NCBI GenBank assembly: GCA_038373865.1
Contig: JAXGGA010005157.1
Span: 1-64,000, forward strand
Reading direction: 5' to 3'
Origin: Uloborus plumipes
Lineage: Eukaryota > Arthropoda > Arachnida > Araneae > Uloboridae
DNA length: 64,000 bases
The translations under genes were made by a program, and so were the position numbers. The notes beneath the pieces were generated by a model. It worked only from the letters and a program-made list of their open reading frames with translations, was not told the origin of the DNA and made no database searches. Of this stretch, positions 22,727-35,703 are shown piece after piece. The stretch's first letter is position 1, and every line of letters starts with the position of its first letter.

Positions 22727-23624
22727 ACCATTGGTCATTAAATATGACAGCAATCCATTCACCTTTTTGAAGAGACTGCTTGTGGTGTGATAAAGTGATT
22801 TTATCTTGATTCAGCTCCTTATTTAGTAAAGACATGTCAACTTGTTTCGAGTCAGCATATGCGGAGTTAACACTGCATATCACTTTTTGCTCATGAATTC
22901 TAAAGTGGTACATTTTCCTAGTTTGCGGAGTGCCCTCACATTAGTTATATCTCTGCTTGACATTCTGCTCCCCCCCCCCCCAAAAAAAACTATAATGATA
23001 AATAAAAGCAAAAAGAAAGTGAAAACACACACAAACATTCAAATAAATAAATAGCTAAAGTTAAGTGTAGAGTCCAGCACGTTTTTGTAGAGTCCAGCAC
23101 ACTTTTTAAACTGCCATTAATATAATTTTTTAAAGATTTATATGCAATTTTTTTGCATAATTATGTTGAATGGTGTATAAAATTAGAAAATAAAAATAAT
23201 TATTGAGCTGTGTTTATTAAGAGCCACAAAAACAAAACTTTTTTATGTTTTTTTGTGCTGGACTCTACAGGTACATATTTCTGAATCTCAAACACAAACA
23301 AAAGTTTATATTTGAAACTGAAAAAGTATGTAAGTGACTACATACTCTTTCTATTTTCCCATTTCAAGCAAAAAATTGATTGTAAAATGGTTCATTTGTC
23401 ATATATGGAAGATTTTATGAAATTTTTAGCTGTAGAGTCCGCAACATGACTTTTGCTAATTTTCAGATTAAATACTGAATATCTCAATAAATATTCAAAC
23501 AAATTCAAAACAATCAACATATTCTCATAATTTAAACATTTAACTTCAGATATCTATTGCAAAAAATTATACCCAATGAGTTTTGTTGCGGACACTTTTT
23601 GGACAAAATACTGTGAAATGGCCC

Positions 23625-26600
23625 TGCGACCAAACTGGTCATTCAATTACTATAAATATGAGCACAACTTTGAAAAAGCATAATAATGCAGATAAGTGAT
23701 TTGGGGTACCAAAGAACCATTTTTTAAGTGTCGAAAGAAAAGGTAGAGAAGAAGAGAGACTCCACACAATGTGTAAGGTTATGGATGGGAGTATTGAGAG
23801 GTGGGGAGCGAGCGCCATCCTGCAAATTTCGTCGGATTCACATTCCTAAGCTCTATTATTTGCAATGGAAAAGGAGTAACCTTGCAACTTTGAAAAACAC
23901 ATGTTTGCAATTTTAAGCGGTGTTTTACTTCATATTTTTTGTTGCACAATTTTATTCTCATGACACCTCACTAAGAGCGTAGTGAGTACCTTTCTTCAAA
24001 AATGCTTATCTCGTTTTACACATCAAGATAATTTTTTTTAAAATTGAATCCCCGCACTAAATTCTTATATAATAGTGCATGTCCTCTGTTTGTACTTACA
24101 TACACTTTCTACAGTTTCACAAAACAGCGAAATTACACAATAGTACATTTCATTAACCTCCATCATGGATAAATTAATTCAGTGCTCAATTATAAGACTT
24201 TTGAGCTTAATTACTTGACCTTTCAGAGATGATGCAATGACTGAAGCCGGTGTAATTTTTTTTACGAATTGGAAGGAGCTAGAAAAGAAATATAACTAAA
24301 GAATGACGATTCTATAAGTAGTTTTCACAAAATAATGCTGCTTGCATTGAATGAAATAAAACAAGTAATGCAAAATACATAACAAATTTTACCATGGTTC
24401 ACGTGCGTATTCCTCCATTTTTCAATGAAAGACGAAAGAAAGATAAGTTTAGTTGCTACATGTTTGTCAAGGTTAATCTGAAATAGTTAAATCTGTACTC
24501 AGTTTGACTTAAAACAAGTCTAAATTTTAAATTTAGAAAAATACAAAGCAGAAATTGAAAATCTAAGCAAAATATTTTCTCAATTTTTAAGTTAGTGATA
24601 AGCATTGAAACTTTTTCCTGCAGTCACGTGTTATAACCTTTTAAACCTTCTTTAACACACATTTTATCAGTCGATTAGTAGGATGAGATAGGAAAGCAGC
24701 GCTTAAATCAGTCTTTTTTTTTTTGAAAAGAATATAAAAGAGAAACATTTGTATTTTTCTCCAATTATTTCATGAAAATTAAAATGGAGCTTTGAATTAA
24801 AAGAAAGGAGTCCACGGTGGTCATCTCTCCTGATTTTTGGGACCGTGACATAATTTTTTTGTCAACAAAAATGTGTAAATATTCTCTTGGAAATAAATGC
24901 AGAGAAACAAATGTAGGTTAATTACATTTATAGTGACTTTTATGCACACTTTTTTACCTATTATTTTACTAAAGAAACTTATCAACCATTATTGATGAAT
25001 GGAAAAACACTAAAATTCTAGAAATATCTACAATCATATATTAGATTCCAAAAGTTGCGAAATGTAGTCAAACTTGCTGATTTTGATGATTTCCTGCAAA
25101 ATTTGGTGCCAAAAACAGGTTATCTAAAAGTATGCCAAAATGAGAATGTCTTATCAGTTTCTTGCCAAGCCCAAAACGCTCATGTTGAATTAATAAAGGC
25201 AAAGCAGAGAAAACAGCACGCATGTAAAGTTCTTGGCGAAAGTTAAAGGAATGAGCACTAAACTGATCATTAATTCAACAAATTAAGGGCATAAAAAAGG
25301 ATCCATTTTTAAATTCTATAACAAAGTCATGCAAAACTTAGTTGAGCCTACTTGTAGCCCCCAATTTATCTCAAAACTCAGGAAGCACCTCATGATAAAT
25401 AGAAAAAACGTTTTCTTATTTTTTTATGTAAATATGTTCCTTAGATGCTCTCTACTACAAGTCTTTACGAAAATTAAAATTCTTGCCAGTTAGTAATGGT
25501 TTTTGATTTGAGGACAGTTTCTCAGTTATACTTACACAGCTCATGCAATGATTATAAAAGCTAGTTAACAATCATTTAACTTGATTCCAGTTTCGAAAAC
25601 TGAAATAAAAATATTGGCTATCATCTCAATTTATGGTTCCAAGAAAATACAAACTAAATATCTTTATTTAAAAAAAGAAAGCATGTGAGTGTTTTGCAAT
25701 CTACCCCTACTTCCCCCTACTTTCTGACACTACTTATTAGCTTTTATATATAACTGAACTTAACCAAGCAGAGAGGTTTTTTGATTATGGGCTTTTGAAA
25801 TCTTTCAAACAATACTGTGGTCTTTCTTGAATCAAGTCATCAGTGCGAAAGCTTCTTTTTGACCTATGTTTGTAGTTGCTTTTATTTGATGGCACTAAAG
25901 GGACTCTAGCTGGCACCACTGAGAAGAAAGATTCATGTATATCTGGATACTTACGGGAGTCATAGGCGGCTCATACTGGGGGGCAAGGGGAGCGACTCCC
26001 CCCTCACTTCCAAAAGTAAAGAGTGGCCTGGCCTCCTCACTTTTCACTGTTAAAAAGTAATGATCGAGTGGAAAATGAAGTTTCAATAAATGGATTGATT
26101 TATTTCACCAAAGTAAAAGCTGAAAATTCTAACGTTTGCATGTAATTTCATAAGAATTTAATTTTGAATCATAAGGGGAAGGGTATATTAGTTAGCCTGG
26201 TTGAATTTTGAGGTTATATATTCCGCATTTTTTAAAGGTCATTTAATCAACTATGTTAAAATACAATTAATTTAGCCAAATTTCACAAAAAAAATCTCTT
26301 TAGATTTGCTGCCTTCTACCCCCAACCCCACCCCACAGTTCTTTGACCCCCCCCCCCCCATTTTTTTCGTACTCCAGTGTTACAAGTATACCTGCTTAAA
26401 GGTGGCACAAATAACATTTAATTAACATTCGTTCCTCTTCAACTTTTCACCACATTGTTGTTGTTTCTTGTGGCTTTCGATTGTTTTACCCAGCAGACAG
26501 CCTTTTTCGAGTGTTGTTCCTTTATTGTGTCGAATTTAATTTTCTTCAGCATCAAATTCGACCTCTTTCACTTTTTGGTGAAGGGGAAAGGGTGGTCGCA

Positions 26601-26992
26601 CACTCCCTTAATAGCATACCCATGTCCTATAGTTAGAAAGCCCGCAAATGTTATTTTTAATCTCAAATACCATTTATGATGGATGAGCAAGCATTTAAAA
26701 ACACTGTTAAAAAAGAAAGAAAGAAAACATAAAGTAAAATGAAAATGAAAAAAAAATGGGCAAGAGCTGCAGAGTTCAGTAGACAAGAGCAGGATGTCTT
26801 TCTTTGATGTGACGCAAACAACTTTTGCCCGTTTACTTTCGAGATTCGCTGATCCTCTCGCGTTCAATGGCGGATAGTTGTAGCTGTTGAGGAGTTGTGT
26901 ATCCAGTTATACTATATCTATGGCTTCACATTTTGACTTTCCAACAAAATAATTTGGCCGAAAAGTTCTTTATGTAGTGATATTTCGTGAGA
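23625..26992. other. AT-rich interval, no gene recognised
   Basis: I see no exon or complete element. There is a fragment with GTCATAGGCGGCTCATACTG and C/G runs at 25957-26010 that resembles a hAT end without a partner, and a C-run at 26347-26360. Open frames here are short and lack family features. Confidence 0.5.
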
Positions 26993-27080
26993 TTTGAGGT
27001 GTAAGATACCGCCTTAAGTCAGAGCTAAGGCAGATCACTTGCAAAATGCCGACATCCGGAGACTGCAGTTTCGTCCTTAT

Positions 27081-27956
27081 TTGGACTCGTCCACTCGTCT
27101 GTCTGTAACAGACAATAACCAAGATGAAAGCAGATATCATTTCAATGAACAAACTGCCAGCTGATGTGAATTACACCAGCGATAGAGCGCAGCAATGGCA
27201 CGGTACAACTGCTTGGACTCGTCTGTCTGTAACAGACAATAACCAAGATGAAAGTAGATATCATTTCAATGCACAAACTGCCAGCTGATGTGAATTACAC
27301 CAGCGATAGAGAGCAGCAATGGTACGGTACAACTGCTTGGACTCGTCTGTCTGTAACAGACAATAACCAAGATGAAAGCAGATATCATTTCAATGAACAA
27401 ACTGCCAGCTGATGTGAATTACACCAGCGATAGAGCGCAGCAATGGCACGGTACAACTGCTTGGACTCGTCTGTCTGTAACAGACAATAACCAAGATGAA
27501 AGTAGATATCATTTCAATGCACAAACTGCCAGCTGATGTGAATTACACCAGCGATAGAGAGCAGCAATGGTACGGTACAACTGCTTGGACTCGTCTGTCT
27601 GTAACAGACAATAACCAAGATGAAAGCAGATATCATTTCAATGAACAAACTGCCAGCTGATGTGAATTACACCAGCGATAGAGCGCAGCAATGGCACGGT
27701 ACAACTGCTTGGACTCGTCTGTCTGTAACAGACAATAACCAAGATGAAAGCAGATATCATTTCAATGAACAAACTGCCAGCTGATGTGAATTACACCAGC
27801 GATAGAGCGCAGCAATGGCACGGTACAACTGCTTGGACTCGTCTGTCTGTAACAGACAATAACCAAGATGAAAGCAGATATCATTTCAATGAACAAACTG
27901 CCAGCTGATGTGAATTACACCAGCGATAGAGCGCAGCAATGGCACGGTACAACTGC
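27081..27956 (+). repeat. 124-bp tandem repeat, 7 units with A-B higher-order pattern
   Basis: Units start with TTGGACTCGTCTGTCTGTAA at 27213, 27337, 27461, 27585, 27709 and 27833, spaced exactly 124 bp. A first unit at 27081 has an 8-bp insertion. Four linked variants split the units into type A (AAAGCAGA, CAATGAAC, GAGCGCAG, GGCACGG) and type B (AAAGTAGA, CAATGCAC, GAGAGCAG, GGTACGG). The order is A B A B A A A. Confidence 0.95.
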
Positions 27957-28048
27957 AGTTTCGTCCTTAGGACGATACTGCAGTCTCTGAGTGGCATAAC
28001 TGAGCAGGTGGTGTTTTTCATGTAGTTCTGCCTTGGCTCTGGCTGAAG

Positions 28049-28659
28049 CAGTGGTCGGAAGTAGCGCGCTACAAATAGCGAAACTACTGTAGTAGCTACA
28101 TTTTTTTTTAGTAGTTTGTAGTGTAGCGCACTACTTTTTGAAAAAAAGCAGATTAGTGAGCAGCGCAATACAAAAAATAGTAGTTTGTAGCGATTTCTGA
28201 AAACTACTTTTAAATTTAAAAAAATAAATAAATAAATGAAAAAAAATTAAAAAAAAAAAAAGAGAACGAAGGAAAAAAACAAGGTAGTTATTGTGGTGAA
28301 TATTCGTAAAAATTGTAGAAAAAAGCTAAAAAGTACAAATTTTAGCAAAAAAATTAACAAAAAGGAAGAAAAGAAACAAATAAATTCAAAGACAATTTCT
28401 ATTTCTATTCCATATTCAAATGAGGAAATTTATTAATGTAAACTACTTTTCGAATTTTTTCGGTCGATTCTCAAACGGTGTATTCTTTTTATATATTTAT
28501 TTTTAAAAAAGTGGCGAAGTAGCAACTACATTTCAAAAGTAGTGTAGCTCGCTACTTAAAAAAAAAAAAAATAGTTGTAGCTGTAGTTAACTACATTTAT
28601 AAGAAAGTAGTTGTAGTTGTAGTTCGCTACGAAAAATATGTAGTTTTTCCAACCAACTG
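28049..28659. mobile_element. hAT MITE rich in GTAGT/GTAGC motifs, inside foldback B
   Basis: The ends are CAGTGGTCGGAAGTAGCGC and, inverted, CAGTTGGTTGGAAAAACTAC. The TSD is GGCTGAAG (28041-28048) against GGTTGAAG (28660-28667), 7 of 8. Many internal TAGTAGC/GTAGTTG motifs occur in both orientations. Confidence 0.8.
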
Positions 28660-28885
28660 GGTTGAAGGGCTGCAACTGACTGCTTAAATACAAAAGCTTT
28701 TTTCTTTCAATTTAGGGAGTTGTACCGTACCGCGGTCTCTCGCTAGTGAGCTAAATTCATTTTAGTTACCAGTTTGCTGGCACTTTCAGCTTCATTGACA
28801 TGATATCTGCCTTCGACTCGATTATTGTCTATTCCAAACTGGTGAGTCCAAATTAGGACGAAACTGCAGTCTCTGGAAGGCATAA

Positions 28886-29148
28886 CCTGGCTCTGTATTT
28901 TGCATGTGTTTCGTGTGCCATGCGAAATATAATTGATGTTGATTTTTTTTTTTTTTTATTTTATTTTTTATAAAAATGGATTAGGTTCTTTAAAAAACTG
29001 CATACGAAGAAAATAAATGAATATGCATTTTAATATCTTGAATTTGTTAAAAAAAAAATCTCATTTCATGTTTAAAAAAAGAAAATTTTTTTTTTTTTGT
29101 TAAGATGTTTGTCATGTTAAGTTTGTAATTGTATGATGCTCTAAGATA
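28886..29148. other. AT-rich spacer
   Basis: Homopolymer-rich spacer between foldback B and the Tc1-like element. No feature seen. Confidence 0.5.
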
Positions 29149-30575
29149 CACTGGCGGAAAAAAAAATCCCAACACCAAGAAAGACTTGTGTTAGATAAAC
29201 GAAATTTGGTAGGCGTGTTTATACAACTGAAAGGTGACATCGATTGAAATTTCGAGTTCCGCGCATTAGTGTGGCGCAGCTGGCGTCACTCAGAACATGC
29301 AAATAAGGCTTGTTTTGAAAGCGTGTTGTGAAGCTCGTGTGTATTATTTTTCCGTGAAAGTTGACGAATTGCGTTTAGCTTAGATAGGAATGCCTTTAAG
29401 AAGACGAAGAAAGCCATTATCAACAGCTCATCGAGTTTAAACGAGGTCGTACGATTTGGCTACGAGAAGGTGGATTTTCATTTCGCGATATTGCAGAAAG
29501 ACTTGGGTGGGAATGTTTCCGCCATGCATGATTATTGGAAGCTATGGGCAAGGGATGGTACTACCTCAAGAAGATTGAGTTCCGAGCTGCCATGTGGCAC
29601 GACTGAGAAGGAAAATCGCCGAATCTTGCGTACGGCTGTGGCGCATCGTACTGCATCTGCGGTTGAAATTCGAGCTGCAGTTGGTACTGTCGTGACCCAA
29701 GGAACGGTAAGTAACTGTTTACTTCAAGGACAGCTCCGAGCCAGGCAACCTGCAGCCGGTATTCCATTGACTGCAAACCATTGCATTTTCCGACGGCAGT
29801 GGTGCCACGACAGAGCTCACTGGAGGTCGGAGTGGAGATCTGTTGTAATTTTTGATGAAAACAGATTCTGCCGTAGTGCCAATGGTGGCTGTATATTGGT
29901 CAGAAGGAGGCCAGGGGACCGCCTGCATCCAAGCGGTCTACGGCCTAGACACACGGGACTCATACCTGGAGTTATGGTCTCTGGAGCAATTTCCTACGAC
30001 AGCAGGGGAATTCTTGTGGTTATCCCAAACTCACTGACTGAAAATTTTTCGTCAGTCTATTAATTTAACCAGTAGTACAGCCCTTCATGAGTAGCATTCA
30101 AGGGAGCGTTTTCCAACAGATAACGCTCGCCCTCATATCGCTGCTGTAACGCAATGTGCTCTACAGAGTTCTGACATGTTACCATGACCTGCAAAATCAC
30201 CAGGTCTGTCTCCAATTGATAACGTGTGGGATACCATGGGGTGGCACCTCGAGCATCATCCGCAGTCAGCAATGACGGTCCTAGTATTGACACAGCAAGT
30301 GCAACAAGCACGGAATTCCATACCACAAAATGACACTCGGCACCTGTATGACATAATGCATGCACGCTTGCAGGCTTGCCTTCATAATTCTGGAGGTTAC
30401 ACCCTATATTAAATTAACATAATTTCGCATTTGCACAGCATTTTCTTGAGCTTAAATTAGGCAGTGATCTTGTACATTTAATCAATTAAACATGTTAAAT
30501 AGACAATTACATTACCCAAATTTCATTACTCTGAAGTAATTTTTTCTTGGTGTTGGGATTTTTTTTCCGCCAGTG
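29149..30575 (+). mobile_element. Tc1/mariner-superfamily transposon (decayed)
   Basis: The inverted ends CACTGGCGGAAAAAAAAATC / CACTGGCGGAAAAAAAATCC, each continuing into CCAACACCAAGAAA, are flanked by TA on both sides (29147-29148, 30576-30577). The length of 1427 bp is normal for a Tc1-like element with a ~340-residue transposase. The transposase is broken. Confidence 0.93.
29390..30412 (+). pseudogene. Tc1-like transposase, inactivated
   Basis: Cut-and-paste DDE transposase. The start ATG at 29390 gives a basic MPLRRRRK start and then a frame break with a stop at ~29440. Homology resumes from 29470: the paired-like HTH region (FAILQKDLGGNVSAMHDYW), a GRPRG-like linker replaced by ELPCGTTEKENRR, and the first catalytic block VVIFDENRFCRSA (residues ~125-137 of that segment) with a later GVMVSGAISYDSRG. 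It stops at 30061. The C-terminal part lies in another frame at 30224-30412, with SIPQNDTRHLYDIMHARLQA and NSGGYTLY. The segment with the second aspartate is frameshifted. At least three lesions make it non-functional. The 197-codon middle segment is the longest open part. Confidence 0.9.
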
Positions 30576-30577
30576 TA

Positions 30578-31988
30578 TGTCAAAATTGGAAAAAAAAAAA
30601 TGCTTTGTAAGATGTAACATGTTTAGTTTTTAATAAATGTCCCTGGGGTCCCAAAACCGATAAACCGTTCAAACGGTATGTGCGGGGGACCTCAGGGTGT
30701 CAAATGTCAAAAATACGAAGAAAATCCAAAGAAATTTTACAAGGTCTTGAGTCTCATCCGGAACGATAAGAAGGAAAAATAGTTGAAATCAAATCCCATC
30801 CCGTTACAATGCACTTCAAAGGACCCTCAAATTTTTATTCGTTGAATCGAGAAATTCGAATAACTTAATAGCAATAACACGAATCTTCATTTTGCTGAAA
30901 TGGATATTTTGCTGTAATGAGATTTTACTACATCTTGTAGTTGCTTTCAAATGCTATTTCTTGGTGAAGTTTGTGAAAGTTCATAAATTGCATAAGAAAT
31001 AATAATGTCATATAACAGCAGGGTGAATAATGACAAGTTAAATTAGCAAGTTGAGTTCAAGTGTAAATTGAGACGAAGAATATAGAAATGAAGTCCATAG
31101 AAGCTAAAATGTCTGAACCGCAGTTAAATCGCACCTTTGCATATTGAAATAAAATAAATATATCGTATAAGTTGTGTGATGGATCTTTCTGCAAAGTTAA
31201 ATTTAATGAAGAATTTCCATATGAATAAATGCCTACTCCTTTCTGTAGGTTTATAATTATGTCTCTATGGACTTGAGTGATGTGTAAAATGTTTAAAGTA
31301 ATTTATTAGCAGTTTGAAATCGCGCAATATAATGGTAAATCGATTTACCACTGATTTTCCTTTTTGACGTGGAATCTCTTTTTTCCCTCCACAAATTTGA
31401 ACCTAAATTTAAACCTATTCAGATCAATATTAAAAAGCTGAAAAATGAATAGGAAAAAAAAAAAAACACACATAAATACGCTGTAAAATTAGTTTTCGAC
31501 TTTACAGTGTATCACAGAGTAATCATATGTAGTAATCTGTTTACATGTTTTTGTTTTTATTGATTTTAAACAATAATAATTTAATATAAATATGCATCAT
31601 CCAAAAGAAATAAATAAGCTTTCCAAGAACTAAATGCTTAAACAAAGTTAACAACAACTGACTGGAAAACTACATATTGATATAAAGCAAAAAGAAACTC
31701 AGTTGAGTTGTCTAACACGATGCATGACTTAACTTTATTAAAGTATTTTAAATTCGTTTTATTACATAAAATAACAACTTTTGGTGTAGTTAACTTCATA
31801 TTATTGGAGTTGCTCGAAAGTGCGAGAAGACGGGCGGTTCTTTTCTTTTCTTTTTCTTTGTAAACAATGACATCGTTATATGTTTTCTTTTTGGACCTCA
31901 GACGTCGTGCAGTCCCTCTTTCAATTTGGCAGCCTGGCCAACGTTACTCACCCACAGGCTCCTGCTCTGCTAACGTGGTGCCGTCGCC
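30578..31988. other. AT-rich interval, no gene recognised
   Basis: It contains a short imperfect palindrome AACCGTTCAAACGGT at 30663-30677 within a G/C-rich patch. From 31880 base composition rises towards a CpG-rich block, a possible promoter region for the candidate exon that follows. Confidence 0.45.
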
Positions 31989-32000
31989 ATGCGGGATAAG

Positions 32001-32100
32001 ATGGCGGACCCAGAACTGCTCAGCCAGTCCATCTGCTTCTACTGGTGCGACCCCTCTCCTTCAGAAGCTGCAGGTCCGTCTCTGGTCCTCGGCAGAGTAG
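32001..32100 (+). CDS. candidate first coding exon of an unrecognised gene
   Basis: In a GC-rich patch that stands out from its surroundings the sequence ATAAGATGGCGGACC places an ATG at 32001 inside a YY1-like AAGATGGCGG start context, common at housekeeping promoters. From there 33 codons (MADPELLSQSICFYWCDPS...) run to GTAG|GTAAAG, a fair donor at 32101, ending in phase 1. I do not recognise the peptide and found no second exon downstream. If unspliced the frame would enter an AC microsatellite and encode Thr-His repeats, which is implausible. On the opposite strand a strong donor (CTGTGG|GTGAGT) near 31945 suggests a divergent transcript might start here too. This is a hypothesis, not a firm gene. 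Confidence 0.35.
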
Positions 32101-32127
32101 GTAAAGCAGATGGGAGTGCTCATGTCT

Positions 32128-33408
<1,281 letters not shown>

Positions 33409-33412
33409 TAAT

Positions 33413-33578
33413 TCTGTCGAACCTCGTTAAAACGAGCTCTAGAGGGACCTTGAAAATCAATTCGTCTCAAAAGCAGTTCGTTTTATTCGAACAAGAATAA
33501 ACAATAAACAATAGGATGGGGATCAGAAATGTAGTTTTTCGTTTTCACCGTGTTAGAATTAAAGAGGCTCCACTGTAG
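33413..33578. mobile_element. possible pogo-like MITE
   Basis: CTGTCGAACCTCGTTAAAAC on the left and, inverted, CTACAGTGGAGCCTCTTTAA on the right are similar. The interior CGAGCTCTAGAGGGACCTT resembles other pogo-type MITEs. TSD not clear. Confidence 0.45.
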
Positions 33579-33597
33579 ATAAACAGCTACTCTAAAC

Positions 33598-35695
33598 CAG
33601 GGGTTCTCAAACTTTTTAATTCGGTAGACCTCTTGCCATTTTTTTCTGTTACTCATGGATCCCCTACGTAGAGCTAGTTCCAAACAGTAAGGCACTGTAA
33701 TATTTGTACCGTAAAATGGGGTGAATCGGAACACTTTTTAGCTTTGATTGTAAAAAAAGTAGTTAAAAGATTTTTTTTTTACTTGATTTTTTGGGTAAAA
33801 ACTTCTGTCTTGCTTTGCTTTGGATATTCCAAGCAAAGACAAAACATTTTGAACAGTTATTATTCATATATATAGGAATTTAGGGGTGTTCCGAATCACC
33901 CCGCTGATAGGGGTCAATCGGAACACTTGTTAAAATTTTTATTTTTTTTTCAATTTAACCTGTAATAAGTCTCACAAACATGAGTACTATTGATGGGGAA
34001 GAATAAGAACAGATAGTTACTGTCAAATAAAAGTTTATTTTCTATACCAGTAAACGTTAATGATTTGTCAAAACTCAAAATAATTTTGAACTTATCAAAA
34101 ATAAAAATTAATTTTAAGAAATGCTTTTGAATTGAAATACAAAGCTTTAACATAAATTGAAGTCACTCATGTCGTCCACAAATATGTACTTGTCCTTAAA
34201 ACTAGCAGTTGTGGCTTGGCTTAAGTTTTTTCATAACATCTTGTGGGATGAACTCTGCCTTTTCTTTAGTTTTTTGAAATCTCTGGGTTTCGAGGATTGT
34301 AATGAAAGATTTTTTCGCTTATTCATCACTGTCTGTGTGCTGGACTTTTACTACATAAAGTCTATGTGACTTTTCCCCTCGTATTTTAAGTAAAAAGAAG
34401 TCTCCTGGAGAAAAAATCTTTTGAAATCAGCAACTTTTTGTCATTCTAAGATCTAGTTGCCCACGAGAAGAGATAAGCAGTAATAAATCCTTGTCCTTGT
34501 CTTGATTAGAAGAATTGGGGTTAGAATCTTGATTTTTCAAACAGTTTCCTTTAAATAAGTTTGAATTGGAACAACAGAACTAAGTGTTCCGATTCACACC
34601 GTAATTTTTTTTCCTGTGGCATTTTTCAGAATTCTTCATTTTTTATGACACAATTTATAAAAAATGTAAATTCTAATGTGGCATTCTGTTGTTCAGATAC
34701 ATGCATAATTGAAACATACTACTATTAGTTTTTAAATATAAGAAGGTTTGTTCTTGCATATGAAGTTTTGCAGTCTATGAAAATGTGATGTTTTCTAGCA
34801 TTCCACGTGCAGCCCTCCTTAGAAGCCAGTAGCGTTGCCAGATTGACAAAAGTAATTTTTTCCTACTTCCTATGATCTTACCTTTATAAAAAAAAAAATT
34901 CATGGTGAAAAATACTCAATAGTATATTTATGAAGAATTTCTTTGTACAGTCGGGAAGTTTTGTTCCGATTGACCCCGCTGTTCCTATACACCCCATTTT
35001 ACGGTACTTAATTGTGTAAAAACCGTGAATTGGGAGCCTAAGTTTAGTCCAAAGTGTTTAAAATCATCACATAAAAGCAGAATGTATGGAAATGTCACAG
35101 AACAAATTAAAAAATTGCCCAATAGTGTGACATTTTGCCCTGAGGGTTTGGAAAACACTTGACACTAAATTAAAAAAAAAAAAAAATCAACCTTAAACTT
35201 TTTTATTTTTTAATATGTAAGAGACGTTCTGATAGTTTATTATGAAGTGAAAAATTAAAAGAGAAAACAAATACTGCAACTTCTCATATGTACTTTTACT
35301 AATTAAAATTCCATAAAATACAATTGTGGTGGTATTACTGGAGGTAATAAGTGTACAAAAAAGAATATTTTTAGTGACAAGAATGGTTAAACTATACATT
35401 TTTTTTAAATGTTAGGTTAACTGTTTGTCACATTTAAGGTTAGTACCCCATTGCTTATAACGTACCCCATAAACTTTTTAAAATTCAAGTAATATAAATT
35501 TGTTACCCTTATAGAATGTGTAAATTTTTGTGAAAACGTATTTAAACTAGATGCAGGCTCTTGGACCCTTATTAGCATCTTATTAGCACCCCCCAATTTT
35601 TTCTTTCGCTGACATGGACCCCAACATGACACAGGACCCCTTAGAGACCGGCATGGACCCCTGGGGGTAACTGTGGACTACTTTGGGATCCACTG
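33598..35695. mobile_element. non-autonomous hAT hosting a mariner-like element
   Basis: The ends are CAGGGGTTCTCAAACTTTTT and, inverted, CAGTGGATCCCAAAGTAGTC. The TSD is CTCTAAAC (33590-33597) against CTCTAAAT (35696-35703), 7 of 8. No transposase frame. Confidence 0.85.
33709..35004. mobile_element. TA-flanked element with CGGAACAC subterminal repeats, nested in the hAT
   Basis: CCGTAAAATGGGGTGAATCG on the left and, inverted, CCGTAAAATGGGGTGTATAG on the right, with TA on both sides (33707-33708, 35005-35006), fit the Tc1/mariner superfamily. The motif GG(G)T(G)AATCGGAACAC recurs at ~33718, 33888, 33905, 34583 and 34963 in both orientations. The AT-rich interior has only short frames. Confidence 0.75.
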
Positions 35696-35703
35696 CTCTA
35701 AAT

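Larger units (their letters stand above)
19307..23624. mobile_element. non-autonomous DNA transposon with TGCG TSD and repeated subterminal motif (host of two nested hATs)
   Basis: The inverted ends GGGCCATTTCACAGTATTT (19307 and, inverted, to 23624) are flanked by TGCG on both sides (19303-19306, 23625-23628). The 15-mer GTTGCGGACTCTACA or its variant GTGCTGGACTCTACA occurs at 19330, 19501 and 19709 on the left, and at 23066, 23086, 23255, 23431 and 23585 on the right in mixed orientation. After removing the nested insertion the element is ~1.7 kb with no transposase. A 4-bp TSD suggests a group such as Sola or Chapaev, but the ends match neither confidently. Confidence 0.75.
26993..28885. 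mobile_element. foldback element B with internal tandem array
   Basis: The left part (GTCAGAGCTAAGGCAGATCA ... GAGACTGCAGTTTCGTCCTT) is answered at 28716-28885 by an inverted copy of the array unit ending GGACGAAACTGCAGTCTCTG. Between them lie seven 124-bp units and a 611-bp hAT. It shares the ACTGCAGTTTCG core and the following order of blocks with the foldbacks at 14624 and 48021. Exact outer ends and TSD were not resolved. Confidence 0.65.

Noticed and set aside
22204..22913. GC-rich frames on both strands near the right end of the nested hATs
   Set aside because: They coincide with homopolymer runs and subterminal hAT repeats and lack family features.
26568..26867. Minus-strand frame with charged N-terminus
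   Set aside because: It has no ATG at its start and then becomes low-complexity; no splice support.
27081..27956. Regular repeats suggesting a CRISPR array
   Set aside because: Units are contiguous 124-bp tandem copies without variable spacers, in a eukaryotic context.
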